A DNA stretch of 64,000 bases from Paenibacillus artemisiicola (GCF_017652985.1 NZ_JAGGDJ010000001.1:558001-622000); one strand, 5' to 3'. Positions 30,365 to 38,377 are shown, numbered from the stretch's first letter. Notes: a model not told the origin generated them from the letters alone. A program made the numbers and translations.

Positions 30365-31144
30365 ATGAACATAAACGGAAATACGGTTCTCATTACGGGC
30401 GGCACGTCCGGCATCGGCCTTGAATTGGCGGTTCAGCTGCTCGAGCTCGGGAATACCGTGCTGATTACGGGGCGGGATCAAGCGAAGCTGGAAGCGGCAA
30501 AGCAGCGGCTGCCGGCGGTACATACGTTTCCAAGCGACGCGGGGGATCCGCAAGCGATGGCGGCCTTGTTCGAAACGACAGTGAAGCAATTCCCGAGCCT
30601 GAACGTGCTGATTAACAACGCGGGCTTCATGCGCAGGCTGAATCTCCATGATCCCGACATGGATCCGGAGGACCTCAATCGCGAGATCGTAACGAATTTG
30701 AGCGGTCCGATTCGAATGGTCGCCCAATTTCTCCCGCAGCTGAAAACGCAAGCGTCGGCCGCGATCCTGAACGTCTCGTCGGGACTTGCGTTCGTCCCGC
30801 TGCCGATCTCTCCGGTCTATTGCGCGGCGAAGGCGGGGCTTCATTCGTATACCCAGTCGCTGCGGGCGCAGCTCAAAACGACGAACGTGCGCGTGTTCGA
30901 GCTCGCGCCTCCGTTGACGGAGACGCCGCTGGTGCATTCGTTCGACTCGGCGGAGCTGGCCGGCTCGAAGCCGATGGACGTGTCCAAAATGGTCCGGTTC
31001 GCGATACGGGGCATGGAGCGGAACCAATTCGAAATTCGGCCGGGGCAAAGCAACGCCCTCAAGCTTATGAACCGCATCGCGCCGAATTTCATCCTCGGCC
31101 AGCTCAGCAAGTCCGTGGACCATATGCTGACGGAGTCGAAGTAA
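30365..31144 (+). CDS. Short-chain dehydrogenase (DltE-like)
   Basis: A 259-aa classical SDR: ITGGTSGIG cofactor loop (residues ~10-18), NVLINNAGFM, the catalytic serine in LNVSSGLAF and YCAAK (YxxxK). The overall pattern (LPQLKTQASAAILNVSSGLA) resembles the DltE/YdfG-like group. GGAAGGATAGG precedes the ATG. Physiological substrate unknown; ends at a bidirectional terminator. Confidence 0.9.
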   Translation: MNINGNTVLITGGTSGIGLELAVQLLELGNTVLITGRDQAKLEAAKQRLPAVHTFPSDAGDPQAMAALFETTVKQFPSLNVLINNAGFMRRLNLHDPDMDPEDLNREIVTNLSGPIRMVAQFLPQLKTQASAAILNVSSGLAFVPLPISPVYCAAKAGLHSYTQSLRAQLKTTNVRVFELAPPLTETPLVHSFDSAELAGSKPMDVSKMVRFAIRGMERNQFEIRPGQSNALKLMNRIAPNFILGQLSKSVDHMLTESK

Positions 31145-31174
31145 TCGGTCGTCTGCCGCAAGCAAGGATGTACT

Positions 31175-31202
31175 AAAAAAGCGCCTAGCTGGCGCTTTTT
31201 TT
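31175..31202. terminator. Bidirectional terminator
   Basis: AAAAAAGCGCC (31175-31185) pairs with GGCGCTTTTTT (31191-31201). A- and T-runs on both sides serve the SDR gene and the convergent hypothetical gene. Confidence 0.92.
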
Positions 31203-31215
31203 GTCGCTATGGCCG

Positions 31216-31668
31216 TTACGTCATCGCATAAGCCGCTCCGCTGAACGTGATTGGCCCCGTGATTTCTATAACGCCCGTTCCGGCGTACGACAGCCGGCAT
31301 TCATAGACGTGGAAGCCTTCCGATACATCGAAATCCGCGCCTTCCGTGGTGATCAGATGCAATTCTTCCGTTTCAAAGTCGCCCACGCCTTCCAAATCAT
31401 GCGTTCCGACCCAGATGACGTCGCCATCCCGTATAAATGCGATTCGAATCGCCAATACATCGTTGGAGGGATGCGCCAGGCCTAAGGTCATGCTTAATTC
31501 CACGCGATTCGGCGCGCCGCTGCTTAGAAATAGCCCGATGTCCGCCAAGAGGATCTCAACGTCCGGGTCGGAGGTAAGAAGCGGCAAGGGGATGTCGCCG
31601 GGGAGCACGCCGCCTGGCATTCCGTTGCTGGGCTGACTGACCTTATAATCAAGCAAAATAGCCGGCAA
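31216..31668 (-). CDS. Hypothetical beta-rich protein
   Basis: A 150-aa protein that I do not recognise. It is rich in short hydrophobic strands (RVELSMTLGLA, LAIRIAFIRDGDVIWVG, YECRLSYAGTGVIEITG), has glycine/proline near the N-terminus and no signal peptide. The strand pattern and C-terminal ..ITFSGAAYAM suggest a jelly-roll or C1q/BclA-like fold (inference only). TTG at 31668 has AAGGA ~9 nt upstream. It is convergent with the SDR gene and divergent from the serine hydrolase. Confidence 0.7.
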   Translation of the reverse strand: MPAILLDYKVSQPSNGMPGGVLPGDIPLPLLTSDPDVEILLADIGLFLSSGAPNRVELSMTLGLAHPSNDVLAIRIAFIRDGDVIWVGTHDLEGVGDFETEELHLITTEGADFDVSEGFHVYECRLSYAGTGVIEITGPITFSGAAYAMT

Positions 31669-31900
31669 TCGATCACATCCTTAAGGTTATGAAATACTAC
31701 AACCTATGCGCCGGGTTGTCCCGAAGCAAGGGACAAGCGCTTACCGGGCGGCCTGTTCTTCCGCAACTTTCGCCGGCACATCGGCGTTTATGTAGTTGTG
31801 ATGGTTTATCGACGCCATACATAACCGTTCCGTTAAGGACAATGCTGTAAAAGCGACCTGTGCGTTTGAAAATCGAAAGCAGATCCAAGGAGGAAGCACG

Positions 31901-33133
31901 ATGCAAAAAGCAGGCTTTTCCGCTGCGCGGCTTCGCCGTCTAAGCAGCACCCTGCAGGATTATGTGGATCGCGGCGAGCTTGTCGGGGCGGTCGCGATGG
32001 TTCATCGCAAAGGCGAGGAAGCCTATGCCGAGGCGATCGGCTGGCAGGACCAAGAGGCACGCCTTCCCGTTCGGCGGGATACGCTCTTCCGCATCATGTC
32101 GATGACCAAGCCGATCACGGCCGCAGCCGCTTTGCTGTTGGTCGAAGAAGGCAAGATTCGGCTGCACGACCCGGTGGATGCCTGGCTTCCGGAACTGGCT
32201 AACCGCGTGGTGCTGCGCAAGCCGCACGGAGAACCCGACGACGTCGTGCCGGCGTCTCGCCCGATTACGCTCCATGACCTGCTGACTTCGCGCATCGGGA
32301 TCGGCTGGGAGGATCATCGGCTGCAAGCCGACGTGATGAAGCTGCTGCCCGCGCCGGTGGCCAAGCAGCTGGGGGTACTGGATGCCGACGAGCAGCTCGA
32401 TCCGGATGCCTGGATGAAACGGCTGGGCGAGCTTCCGCTTGTCGTTCAACCAGGCACGCGCTTTCTCTATCACATTGCCCACGAAGTGCTTGGCGTATTG
32501 ATTGCGCGGGTATCCGGCCAACCGCTGGATGCGTTCTTCCGCGAACGGATCTTCGGGCCTCTTGGGATGAAGGATACGAGTTTCACGATTTCGCCGGAGA
32601 AACAAAGCCGGCTGTCCGTCGCCTATGCGCCGAAGGCGGGAGGAGGACTCGTCGAGCTGGATCGGCCGGAATCGACGGAATGGGCGAACGCGCCCGTCTT
32701 CCTGTCCGGAGGAGCCGGCCTGTTGTCCACGGCGGACGATTACCAGCGGTTCGGACGCATGCTGCTGGGCCTCGGGGAGCTCGACGGGGTGCGCCTGCTA
32801 TCGCGCAAATCCGTGGAGGCGATGATCACCGACCACTTTACGCCCGAACAGCGCGCGCTGCCCTTCTTCGACGAAACCGATTACGACGGGTCGCCGATGT
32901 GGACGAACAAGGGATACGGATACGGCGTCTCGGTCAGGACGAAGCAGATCGGCATCGGACCGAGCGCAGGCTCGTTTTTCTGGCCGGGCGCGCTGGGGTC
33001 GACCTGGATCGCGGATCCGCGGGAAGAGCTCATGGCGACGCTGCTGATTCAGCGCAGCGGGGCGCAGCTGCCCAAGAACAGCCTGATCGCGTATGATTTC
33101 TGGACGATGATCTATCAGGCCATCAACGACTAA
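31901..33133 (+). CDS. Serine hydrolase, beta-lactamase class C/EstB-like
   Basis: A 410-aa protein of the penicillin-binding-like transferase fold. Catalytic S67 and K70 in MSMTKP (SxxK), then YHIAHEVLG (Tyr of the YxN-like motif), and GPSAGSFFWPG near the C-terminus in the third-motif region. No signal peptide, so probably a cytoplasmic esterase or peptidase rather than a resistance enzyme. AAGGAGG precedes the ATG. Single-gene transcript. Confidence 0.88.
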   Translation: MQKAGFSAARLRRLSSTLQDYVDRGELVGAVAMVHRKGEEAYAEAIGWQDQEARLPVRRDTLFRIMSMTKPITAAAALLLVEEGKIRLHDPVDAWLPELANRVVLRKPHGEPDDVVPASRPITLHDLLTSRIGIGWEDHRLQADVMKLLPAPVAKQLGVLDADEQLDPDAWMKRLGELPLVVQPGTRFLYHIAHEVLGVLIARVSGQPLDAFFRERIFGPLGMKDTSFTISPEKQSRLSVAYAPKAGGGLVELDRPESTEWANAPVFLSGGAGLLSTADDYQRFGRMLLGLGELDGVRLLSRKSVEAMITDHFTPEQRALPFFDETDYDGSPMWTNKGYGYGVSVRTKQIGIGPSAGSFFWPGALGSTWIADPREELMATLLIQRSGAQLPKNSLIAYDFWTMIYQAIND

Positions 33134-33333
33134 TGCGCATGCATGCAGCAGCGTTGACTCGGGGAGCTGCTAGGATACGATAGCGGGCGGCTTGTGAAAC
33201 AGCTGCGCAAGTTGCCCGTGCATCGGGAGGCTGCAGCTTGTCGCCGCGCGGATTTGGTCCGTGCATGGTTTAATCGTACCGGCGGATGTGGTAAGTTGGA
33301 GGGGACACGAAGCCGACGAAGGAGCTGGGCCGC

Positions 33334-34065
33334 ATGTATTTGAAAAGCATTTCGCTCGAGCGGAAGGAGGATATGAATCCGCGCGACTATCCGTTCTCGA
33401 TTCCCGTCATTCGGTCATTAACCATATTAACCTTCAAGTCGAACGTCGCGTTCTTCGTCGGAGAGAACGGCTCCGGCAAGTCGACGCTCCTGGAATCGAT
33501 TGCCTACCAATGCGGCTTCAACACGGCCGGAGGCGGGCGAAGCAACGCGTACGAGGTCGAAGCTTCCGCTTCCGCGCTCGGCAGCCATTTGCGGCTATCT
33601 TGGATGCCGAAGATCACGAACGGTTTCTTTCTTCGCGCGGAGACGTTTTATAATTTCGCCAGTCATATCGATTCCATGCCGGATTCGCTGCCTTATTACG
33701 GCGGCCGGTCGCTGCACGCGCAATCGCACGGCGAGGCGTTCCTGTCGTTGTTCAACCATCGGTTCGGCGGCCGGGCGATCTATCTGCTCGACGAGCCGGA
33801 GGCCGCGCTGTCGCCGGCCAGGCAGCTGGCGCTGCTGCGGATTATCCACGATCTCGAATCGGATGCGCAGTTCATCATCGCCACGCACTCGCCGATCTTG
33901 CTCGGTTACCCCGGCGCGCAAATTTTCGACTTCGACGCGGTTCCGGTCGGGGACATCAAGTACGAGGATACGCTGCATTATCAGCTCACGAGAAGGTTTC
34001 TGGACAACCGCGAGCGCGTGCTGAAAGAACTCTTCGAGGATAAGGAAACCGACGAAGACGAGTGA
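33334..34065 (+). CDS. AAA/ABC-type ATPase, COG3910-like
   Basis: A 243-aa soluble protein. Walker A is GENGSGKST (residues ~43-51), an ABC-signature-like stretch is SHGEAFLSLF, Walker B is IYLLDEPEAALSP and the switch histidine is in IIATHSP. Arrangement and size resemble the predicted ATPases of COG3910, a RecF/ABC-like family without membrane domain. The role is unknown. No partner gene (nuclease or permease) is adjacent, which argues against a toxin or defence cassette such as OLD/Gabija. Confidence 0.85.
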   Translation: MYLKSISLERKEDMNPRDYPFSIPVIRSLTILTFKSNVAFFVGENGSGKSTLLESIAYQCGFNTAGGGRSNAYEVEASASALGSHLRLSWMPKITNGFFLRAETFYNFASHIDSMPDSLPYYGGRSLHAQSHGEAFLSLFNHRFGGRAIYLLDEPEAALSPARQLALLRIIHDLESDAQFIIATHSPILLGYPGAQIFDFDAVPVGDIKYEDTLHYQLTRRFLDNRERVLKELFEDKETDEDE

Positions 34066-34080
34066 CATGTAAACCCGACA

Positions 34081-34120
34081 AACCCCCATATTCGGCGGTT
34101 ACCCGCTGAACATGGGGGTT
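34081..34120. terminator. Hairpin between ATPase and modB genes
   Basis: AACCCCCAT (34081-34089) pairs with ATGGGGGTT (34112-34120), with inner GCGG/CCGC pairing. It lies between convergent genes; T-tracts are short. Confidence 0.65.
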
Positions 34121-34157
34121 ATTTGCGGTGCGGCATCGCGATGATTACCGGGCGCCC

Positions 34158-34192
34158 ATATTAGGCCGTCATATTAGGCCGTCATATTAGGC
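34158..34192. repeat. 13-bp tandem repeat at the modB stop codon
   Basis: ATATTAGGCCGTC at 34158-34170 and 34171-34183, then a partial third copy (ATATTAGGC, 34184-34192). The array is bordered on both sides by GGCGCCC-like sequence and includes the modB TAA. Probably a replication-slippage product just past the coding end. Confidence 0.75.
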
Positions 34193-34852
34193 GCCCTTCG
34201 ACATGCGGCCGACGAGCAGAAGCATGAGGAACGAGAGCGCGATCATCGCGCCGGCCCAAGCCCAGGCCATTGTCATGCTTCCGCCGTCCGACGCGACGTA
34301 GATCGCGGTCGGGATCGTCTGCGTCCGGCCGGGGATGTTGCCCGCGACCATCAGCGTCGCGCCGAATTCGCCGAGGCCCCGGCAGAAGCCGAGAATGTAC
34401 CCCGATACAAGCGAACGCGCGGCGAGCGGCACGGTGATATGGCGAAATACCTGCCATTCGTTCGCGCCCATCGCCCGGGCGGCATGTTCCAAATCGGCGT
34501 CGACGCCCTGCAGACCGGTCTTGATCGTCCGGTAAGCCAGCGGGAACGCGACGACCGCCGCCGCGATGACGGCGGCCCCCCACGTGAACAGGATCGGTCC
34601 GCCGAAGAGCGACTCGTACGCTTTGCCGATCCAGCCGCGCCGCCCGATGACCACGAGCAGAACGAAGCCGATGACGGTCGGCGGCAGCACGAGAGGGAGG
34701 AGCAGAATCGTTTCCAGCATGCTCTTGCCGAAAAACCGGGCTCTCGCCATCGGCCAGGCGATGAACAGCGAAGCCGCGAACACGAGGACGCTGGCGACGA
34801 CGGAGATTTGAACGGATAACCCGATCGGGTCCCAGAAGGTAGACCAATCCAT
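34187..34852 (-). CDS. modB: Molybdate ABC transporter permease
   Basis: A 221-aa protein with five helices and the binding-protein-dependent permease loop (EHAARAMGANEWQVFRHITVPLA, shown in parts: EHAARAMGANEW at ~140). The family end GRTQTIPTAIYV..G is typical of ModB. AAGGAG precedes the ATG. It follows modA by 35 nt in the same operon. No modC ATPase gene follows; a remote ATPase must serve it. Confidence 0.93.
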   Translation of the reverse strand: MDWSTFWDPIGLSVQISVVASVLVFAASLFIAWPMARARFFGKSMLETILLLPLVLPPTVIGFVLLVVIGRRGWIGKAYESLFGGPILFTWGAAVIAAAVVAFPLAYRTIKTGLQGVDADLEHAARAMGANEWQVFRHITVPLAARSLVSGYILGFCRGLGEFGATLMVAGNIPGRTQTIPTAIYVASDGGSMTMAWAWAGAMIALSFLMLLLVGRMSKGA

Positions 34853-34887
34853 GGCTGAACTCCTTGATGGAAGTAGGATAGCGGCGA

Positions 34888-35658
34888 TTACAGCTTAAAG
34901 CCGTATTTGGCGAAGACGGCGTCCGCCTCGCTCGATTGCAGATACGCATAGAAGGCTTTGGCTTCGGCCGCGTGCTTCGTTTCCTTCACGATGCCGGCCG
35001 GATACAGGATCGGGCTGTGCACGCTCGGCAAAATGTTCAAGGCGATGCGGACCTTGCTCGAGGTCAGCGCGTCGGTCTTGTACACGAAGCCGGCGTCGAC
35101 GTTGCCGGTTTCGACGTACGTCAGCACTTGACGGACGTCTTTGGCGTAAACGAGCTTCGATTGCAGCGAATTCCATACGCCGCGCGCGTTCAGCGTTTCT
35201 TGCGCGTACTGCCCGGCAGGAACGGATTCCGGCTGCCCGACGGCGATTTTTTTGACGGATTTAGCGGTGAGCTCTTTGACGGTCGTGTATGTCGTCTTCA
35301 CGTCGGACGGTACGACCATGACGAGGTCGTTGTTCAGCAGCGTGGCATGGTCGGAGATCAGATTCGCTTTGACCAGCGCGTCCATCTGCTTCTGGCCGGC
35401 CGAGAAGAACAGATCCGCCGGCGCGCCTTGCTCGATCTGCTTCTGCAGCGTGCCCGACGAGCCATAGTTGAAGACGAGGTCGATGTCCGGGTGCTTCTTC
35501 TCGTAACTCTTCTCGATGACGTCAAGGCTGTCCTTCAAGCTCGCGGCCGCGGAGACGAGCAGCTCCGTTTTTTTGGATGCCGCGATCGACGGTTGAACGG
35601 GGAGCGTCAAGGCAGCCGCCAACAAGGTTGCGCCGAGCGCAAGGTGCATCTTCTTCAT
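34888..35658 (-). CDS. modA: Molybdate-binding periplasmic-type protein
   Basis: A 256-aa exported protein: signal peptide (residues ~1-27), then LLVSAAASLKDSLDVI and FNYGSSGTLQKQIEQGAPADLFFSA (in parts), the ModA oxyanion-binding features. The mature protein has no lipobox cysteine. ATG at 35658 follows GGAGGG; an in-frame start at 35727 would add residues before the signal peptide. Three TTTAGA repeats lie ~70-95 bp upstream. Confidence 0.93.
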   Translation of the reverse strand: MKKMHLALGATLLAAALTLPVQPSIAASKKTELLVSAAASLKDSLDVIEKSYEKKHPDIDLVFNYGSSGTLQKQIEQGAPADLFFSAGQKQMDALVKANLISDHATLLNNDLVMVVPSDVKTTYTTVKELTAKSVKKIAVGQPESVPAGQYAQETLNARGVWNSLQSKLVYAKDVRQVLTYVETGNVDAGFVYKTDALTSSKVRIALNILPSVHSPILYPAGIVKETKHAAEAKAFYAYLQSSEADAVFAKYGFKL

Positions 35659-35726
35659 ATCGAATCCCTCCAGGATACCTTGTGTATGGAAGTTATCGTA
35701 ACATAACTCTTCAAGGATGAGTAGCA

Positions 35727-35752
35727 TTTAGATTGATTTAGACCTATTTAGA
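35727..35752. promoter_or_regulatory. Three 10-bp-phased TTTAGA repeats upstream of modA
   Basis: TTTAGA occurs at 35727-35732, 35737-35742 and 35747-35752, exactly 10 bp apart, each followed by a variable 4-bp stretch. They lie 27-57 bp beyond a possible minus-strand -10 (TACGAT, 35700-35695). Regular one-turn phasing suggests a regulator binding one DNA face. No modE gene is in the window. Confidence 0.55.
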
Positions 35753-35777
35753 CATAATCAGTAGGTGAATAGATATG

Positions 35778-35837
35778 AAAAACATCCGCCAAGCAGGACG
35801 GCGGGGAGGGGACCGTCGGCATGCTTGGCGGATGTTT
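35778..35837 (-). terminator. Terminator hairpin, duplicated copy 1
   Basis: On the minus strand AAACATCCGCCAAGCA pairs with TGCTTGGCGGATGTTT; an inner GACGG/CCGTC stem fills the loop and a TTTTTC tail follows. It is the outer of two identical terminators after the cation exporter. Confidence 0.85.
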
Positions 35838-35855
35838 GGGCGGGCGAGAACACAC

Positions 35856-35881
35856 TTAGTTTACATAATAATAATTATGTT
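35856..35881. promoter_or_regulatory. Fur-family-like box, duplication copy 1
   Basis: Contains ATAAT-A-ATTAT (35868-35878), a perfect 5-1-5 dyad as in Fur/PerR/Zur boxes, within a 26-bp element that matches 23 of 26 positions of the element upstream of the cation exporter at 37088-37113. Confidence 0.5.
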
Positions 35882-35932
35882 CATCACTGCTAAGCTACGT
35901 TTAGCTACGTTTGAAGTAGGTGAATAGATATG

Positions 35933-35992
35933 AAAAACATCCGCCAAGCAGGACGGCGGGGAGGGGACCGTCGGCATGCTTGGCGGATGTTT
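35933..35992 (-). terminator. Terminator hairpin, duplicated copy 2
   Basis: Identical to the hairpin at 35778-35837. This copy is nearest the cation-exporter stop codon, ~70 nt away, and is its primary minus-strand terminator. Confidence 0.88.
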
Positions 35993-36011
35993 GGGCGGGC
36001 GAGAACATCAC

Positions 36012-36037
36012 TTAGTTTACATAATAATAATTATGTT
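36012..36037. promoter_or_regulatory. Fur-family-like box, duplication copy 2
   Basis: Same 26-bp element as at 35856-35881, 25 bp past the cation-exporter stop. It lacks the TATAAT that follows the upstream copy, so it may not be a promoter. Confidence 0.5.
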
Positions 36038-36060
36038 CATCACTGCTAAGCTACGTTTAG

Positions 36061-36960
36061 CTACGTTTGAAGTCGTTCCTTCGACGCTTCACAAGGCTCG
36101 ATGTGAATATGCACATGCGAGATCTGATGCAGTTCGTACATCTGGCGCTCGACTTGTTCGGTGATTCCGTGGCTTTGCTCGACGTTGAGCCAGCGATCGA
36201 CGCCGATCGTTACGTCGACGAGCTTGTTATTGCCATGAACCCGCGCTTTGATATCAATGATCTTCTCGACGCCGGGTACGCTTCGGATCGTCTGCTGCAT
36301 GATTTGAAGCTCGCCGTCGTCGAAGCCGTCCGTGAGCGCATGCGTCGCGTCGCGGAAGATGCACCATGCGGTTCGGCATATGATTAGGCCGACGATTCCC
36401 GCCGTGAGCGGGTCCAGCCAAGGCACGCCCCAGCCGGCGCCAATGATGCCGACGAACGCGCCGCCGCTCACGAACGCGTCCGAGCGATTATCCTGCGCCG
36501 CGGCCATGAGCGCCTGGCTGTTAATGCGCTTCGCGAGCCTGAGATTGTACAGATAGACGAGATAAATCGCCCCGGCCGAGAACAGCGCCGTCCATGCCGC
36601 TATCCCGCCTTCCGAAGCGATGTTCGGTTCGCGGAAGGAGCCTGCCGCCTGAACCAGAACCTGTATGCCGACCGCGAACATAATGAATGAGGCGACAAGC
36701 GCCGATACCGTTTCCGCCCGGAAATGCCCGTAGCGATGATCGGCGTCCGGCGGCTTGCGCGAGATCCGCAACCCGATCAAGACCGCCAACGACGCGACGA
36801 TATCCGTCGAGTTGTTGAGTCCGTCCGCCGACAGCGCTTCCGACCCCGTCCAGAGCCCGATCGTGAGCTTCAGCGCCGCAAGGCAGAGATAAGCGGCGAT
36901 GCTGACCCATGCGCCTTTTTCGCCTTTCTTCATATCTTCGTAGATGCTTTCCATCCCCAA
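36061..36960 (-). CDS. Cation diffusion facilitator, Mn(II)-exporter type
   Basis: A 299-aa membrane protein with six helices and a cytoplasmic C-terminal domain. Metal-site residues can be read: TM2 has N49-x3-D53 (DGLNNSTDI) and TM5 has D157-x3-D161 (QDNRSD). Zinc exporters carry HxxxD, and YiiP carries DxxxD plus HxxxD. The N-D/D-D set matches the manganese exporters MntE/MneP. It therefore probably protects against manganese (or iron) excess. A Fur-like box overlaps its promoter ~130-150 bp upstream (TATAAT at 37086-37081). Its last codons and terminator are duplicated downstream. Confidence 0.88.
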   Translation of the reverse strand: MGMESIYEDMKKGEKGAWVSIAAYLCLAALKLTIGLWTGSEALSADGLNNSTDIVASLAVLIGLRISRKPPDADHRYGHFRAETVSALVASFIMFAVGIQVLVQAAGSFREPNIASEGGIAAWTALFSAGAIYLVYLYNLRLAKRINSQALMAAAQDNRSDAFVSGGAFVGIIGAGWGVPWLDPLTAGIVGLIICRTAWCIFRDATHALTDGFDDGELQIMQQTIRSVPGVEKIIDIKARVHGNNKLVDVTIGVDRWLNVEQSHGITEQVERQMYELHQISHVHIHIEPCEASKERLQT

Positions 36961-37412
36961 CCTCCATCGATAAGTGCTTCGTTCGTAATGATAAAGGACG
37001 GTGACCGTGTGGGTCTAGAGAAACAGTGTTGTCGGCGACCTCAAAAATGAGCGGACATCAACAAAGTTGCGCCTGTCCAAATTATAATTAGTTGACGTAA
37101 TAATCATTATGTTATTTAATGAAATAAATTCTGATGCGGCTCACCGGTATATTAAGCAGTCTTCCCCGGAATGAGGCGATTTGCACGGACTTTCTTATAA
37201 TTTGTAATCTTTGGAGCAATCGGGGAAAAGAACGAGATCTTCCACGAGAATGATTAATGGTATTAAATAAATGAAGTTCGGATATGATTAACAATATTAA
37301 GAAGATGGATGACTTCTTCCATCAATGCCTGTAATATATGGAACGTCCTACTGCAGCTCCTGTTACGAACTCGCCCGATGCGGGTTATTAAGGGAAAAGG
37401 AGCTGATGGACC
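36961..37412. other. AT-rich divergent intergenic region
   Basis: About 450 bp between the cation exporter and the metallophosphoesterase, clearly lower in GC than the genes. It contains the exporter promoter with its Fur-like box, an inverted repeat GATGGA-N8-TCCATC (37304-37323), and an AAGGAG ribosome site for the downstream gene. No further gene was found. Confidence 0.5.
37088..37113. promoter_or_regulatory. Fur-family-like box over the cation exporter promoter
   Basis: ATAAT-C-ATTAT (37100-37110) is a perfect 5-1-5 dyad of the Fur/PerR/Zur type inside a 26-bp element. On the minus strand a consensus TATAAT (37086-37081) follows directly, so the box covers the spacer and -35 region. A regulator bound here would control the exporter. 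Confidence 0.6.
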
Positions 37413-38318
37413 ATGAACGCATCTCACCATATGCTGCAAGATAACGTAACGACGATACGAATCCCCGGCCTCGGACGCGAATTGACGATCCTGCACGTAA
37501 CCGATTGCCATTTGACGGAGTACGACGAGCGGGAACCGGAAGAGATTCGGGATACTGCGAGAACCCGGGCGGAAGCGTTCAAGTCTCAGCTAGCCGGCGA
37601 GGGGACGGCGCTCGAAAACTTCCGCCGCTTGATCGAACGGGCAAGCGAGCAGGGCGAAGGTGAACGCGCCGGGAAGATCGATTTTACCGTGTTTACCGGC
37701 GATATTATCGATTTTCCGTCGCAAGCCAACTTGGAAACGCTGCGCGATGCGTTCAGCCGGTTGCCCTCACCTTATCTATACACGCTCGGCAATCATGACT
37801 GGAACTTCGGCGCAGCATGTACGGACGAGGATCGCCAAGCGGCCTATCCCATGTTCCGCGAATGGTCGTCGGCTGTGCCGGGCTGCGAAGTCAGGGAACT
37901 GGACGGCGTGAAGCTGATCGCCATCGACAACGGCAATTATCAAGTGACGCAGGAACAGTTCGACGCCGTGAGCGAAGCGGCCTCATCCGGCCTGCCATAT
38001 TTGCTGTTCATGCATATTCCGTTGTATGTTCAGGGGCTGGTGAAGGATGTTGTAAAAAAATGGGGCGCTCCGATCATGATGGGCGCCGCCGGCTGGGATC
38101 CGGATGTCCGCGAAGCGTGGCAGGTTCGGCATCAGGACGATAGCACCGGCGCGTTTTGCCGTTGGCTGGGAAGCCCGGACAGCGGCGACATCAGGGGAAT
38201 ATTTTGCGGTCATGTGCATCTGGACCATATCGATGCATTCCGCGAAGGCCGTTACCAATATGTTACGGCGCCTGGGTATACGAACCATAGCCGGCTGATC
38301 CGACTGATCCCGGAGTGA
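37413..38318 (+). CDS. Calcineurin-like metallophosphoesterase
   Basis: A 301-aa soluble enzyme with the full set of dimetal motifs: TDCHLTE (DxH), FTGDIID (GDxxD), LGNHDW (GNHD), LFMHIPL and CGHVHLDH (GHxH). No signal peptide. Members hydrolyse phosphodiesters or phosphomonoesters; this one looks like the general Icc/CpdA-like group. ATG at 37413 has AAGGAG ~11 nt upstream. Manganese is a common cofactor of such enzymes, which may explain the neighbouring exporter (inference). Confidence 0.88.
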   Translation: MNASHHMLQDNVTTIRIPGLGRELTILHVTDCHLTEYDEREPEEIRDTARTRAEAFKSQLAGEGTALENFRRLIERASEQGEGERAGKIDFTVFTGDIIDFPSQANLETLRDAFSRLPSPYLYTLGNHDWNFGAACTDEDRQAAYPMFREWSSAVPGCEVRELDGVKLIAIDNGNYQVTQEQFDAVSEAASSGLPYLLFMHIPLYVQGLVKDVVKKWGAPIMMGAAGWDPDVREAWQVRHQDDSTGAFCRWLGSPDSGDIRGIFCGHVHLDHIDAFREGRYQYVTAPGYTNHSRLIRLIPE

Positions 38319-38336
38319 TTGATTATATCGAGAGTT

Positions 38337-38377
38337 AAAGAAAAAGAATCGAAGAAACATTCGATTCTTTTTCTTTT
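38337..38377 (+). terminator. Terminator after metallophosphoesterase
   Basis: AAAGAAAAAGAATCGA (38337-38352) pairs perfectly with TCGATTCTTTTTCTTT (38361-38376), a 16-bp stem that also supplies the T-run. Confidence 0.88.

Larger units (their letters stand above)
35760..36070. repeat. 155-bp tandem direct duplication downstream of the cation exporter
   Basis: Copy 1 (35760-35914) and copy 2 (35915-36070) are identical except for one extra T in copy 2 (GAACACACTT versus GAACATCACTT). Copy 2 continues into the last codons and stop of the cation-efflux gene; copy 1 carries the duplicated stop-proximal sequence (the minus-strand CTTCAAACGTAG). Each copy contains an AT-rich Fur-like box and a large terminator hairpin. 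The near identity indicates a recent duplication. Confidence 0.95.

Noticed and set aside
31697..31906. 69-codon minus-strand frames before the serine hydrolase
   Set aside because: No ribosome site, basic low-complexity sequence, and they overlap the promoter and start of the plus-strand gene.
33334..34065. ATPase considered as part of an anti-phage system (OLD/Gabija-like)
   Set aside because: No nuclease, helicase or reverse transcriptase neighbour; flanked by a serine hydrolase and molybdate genes, and size fits the orphan COG3910 group.
35760..36070. Duplication considered as a CRISPR array or riboswitch pair
   Set aside because: Only two directly adjacent 155-bp units without spacers; the fold is a simple terminator hairpin next to a gene end, with no conserved aptamer pattern recognised.
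35775..36164. Small plus-strand frames in the 155-bp duplication (start MKNIRQAGRRGG)
   Set aside because: They are formed by the arms of the terminator hairpin, and the two copies end in different frames because of the one-base insertion.
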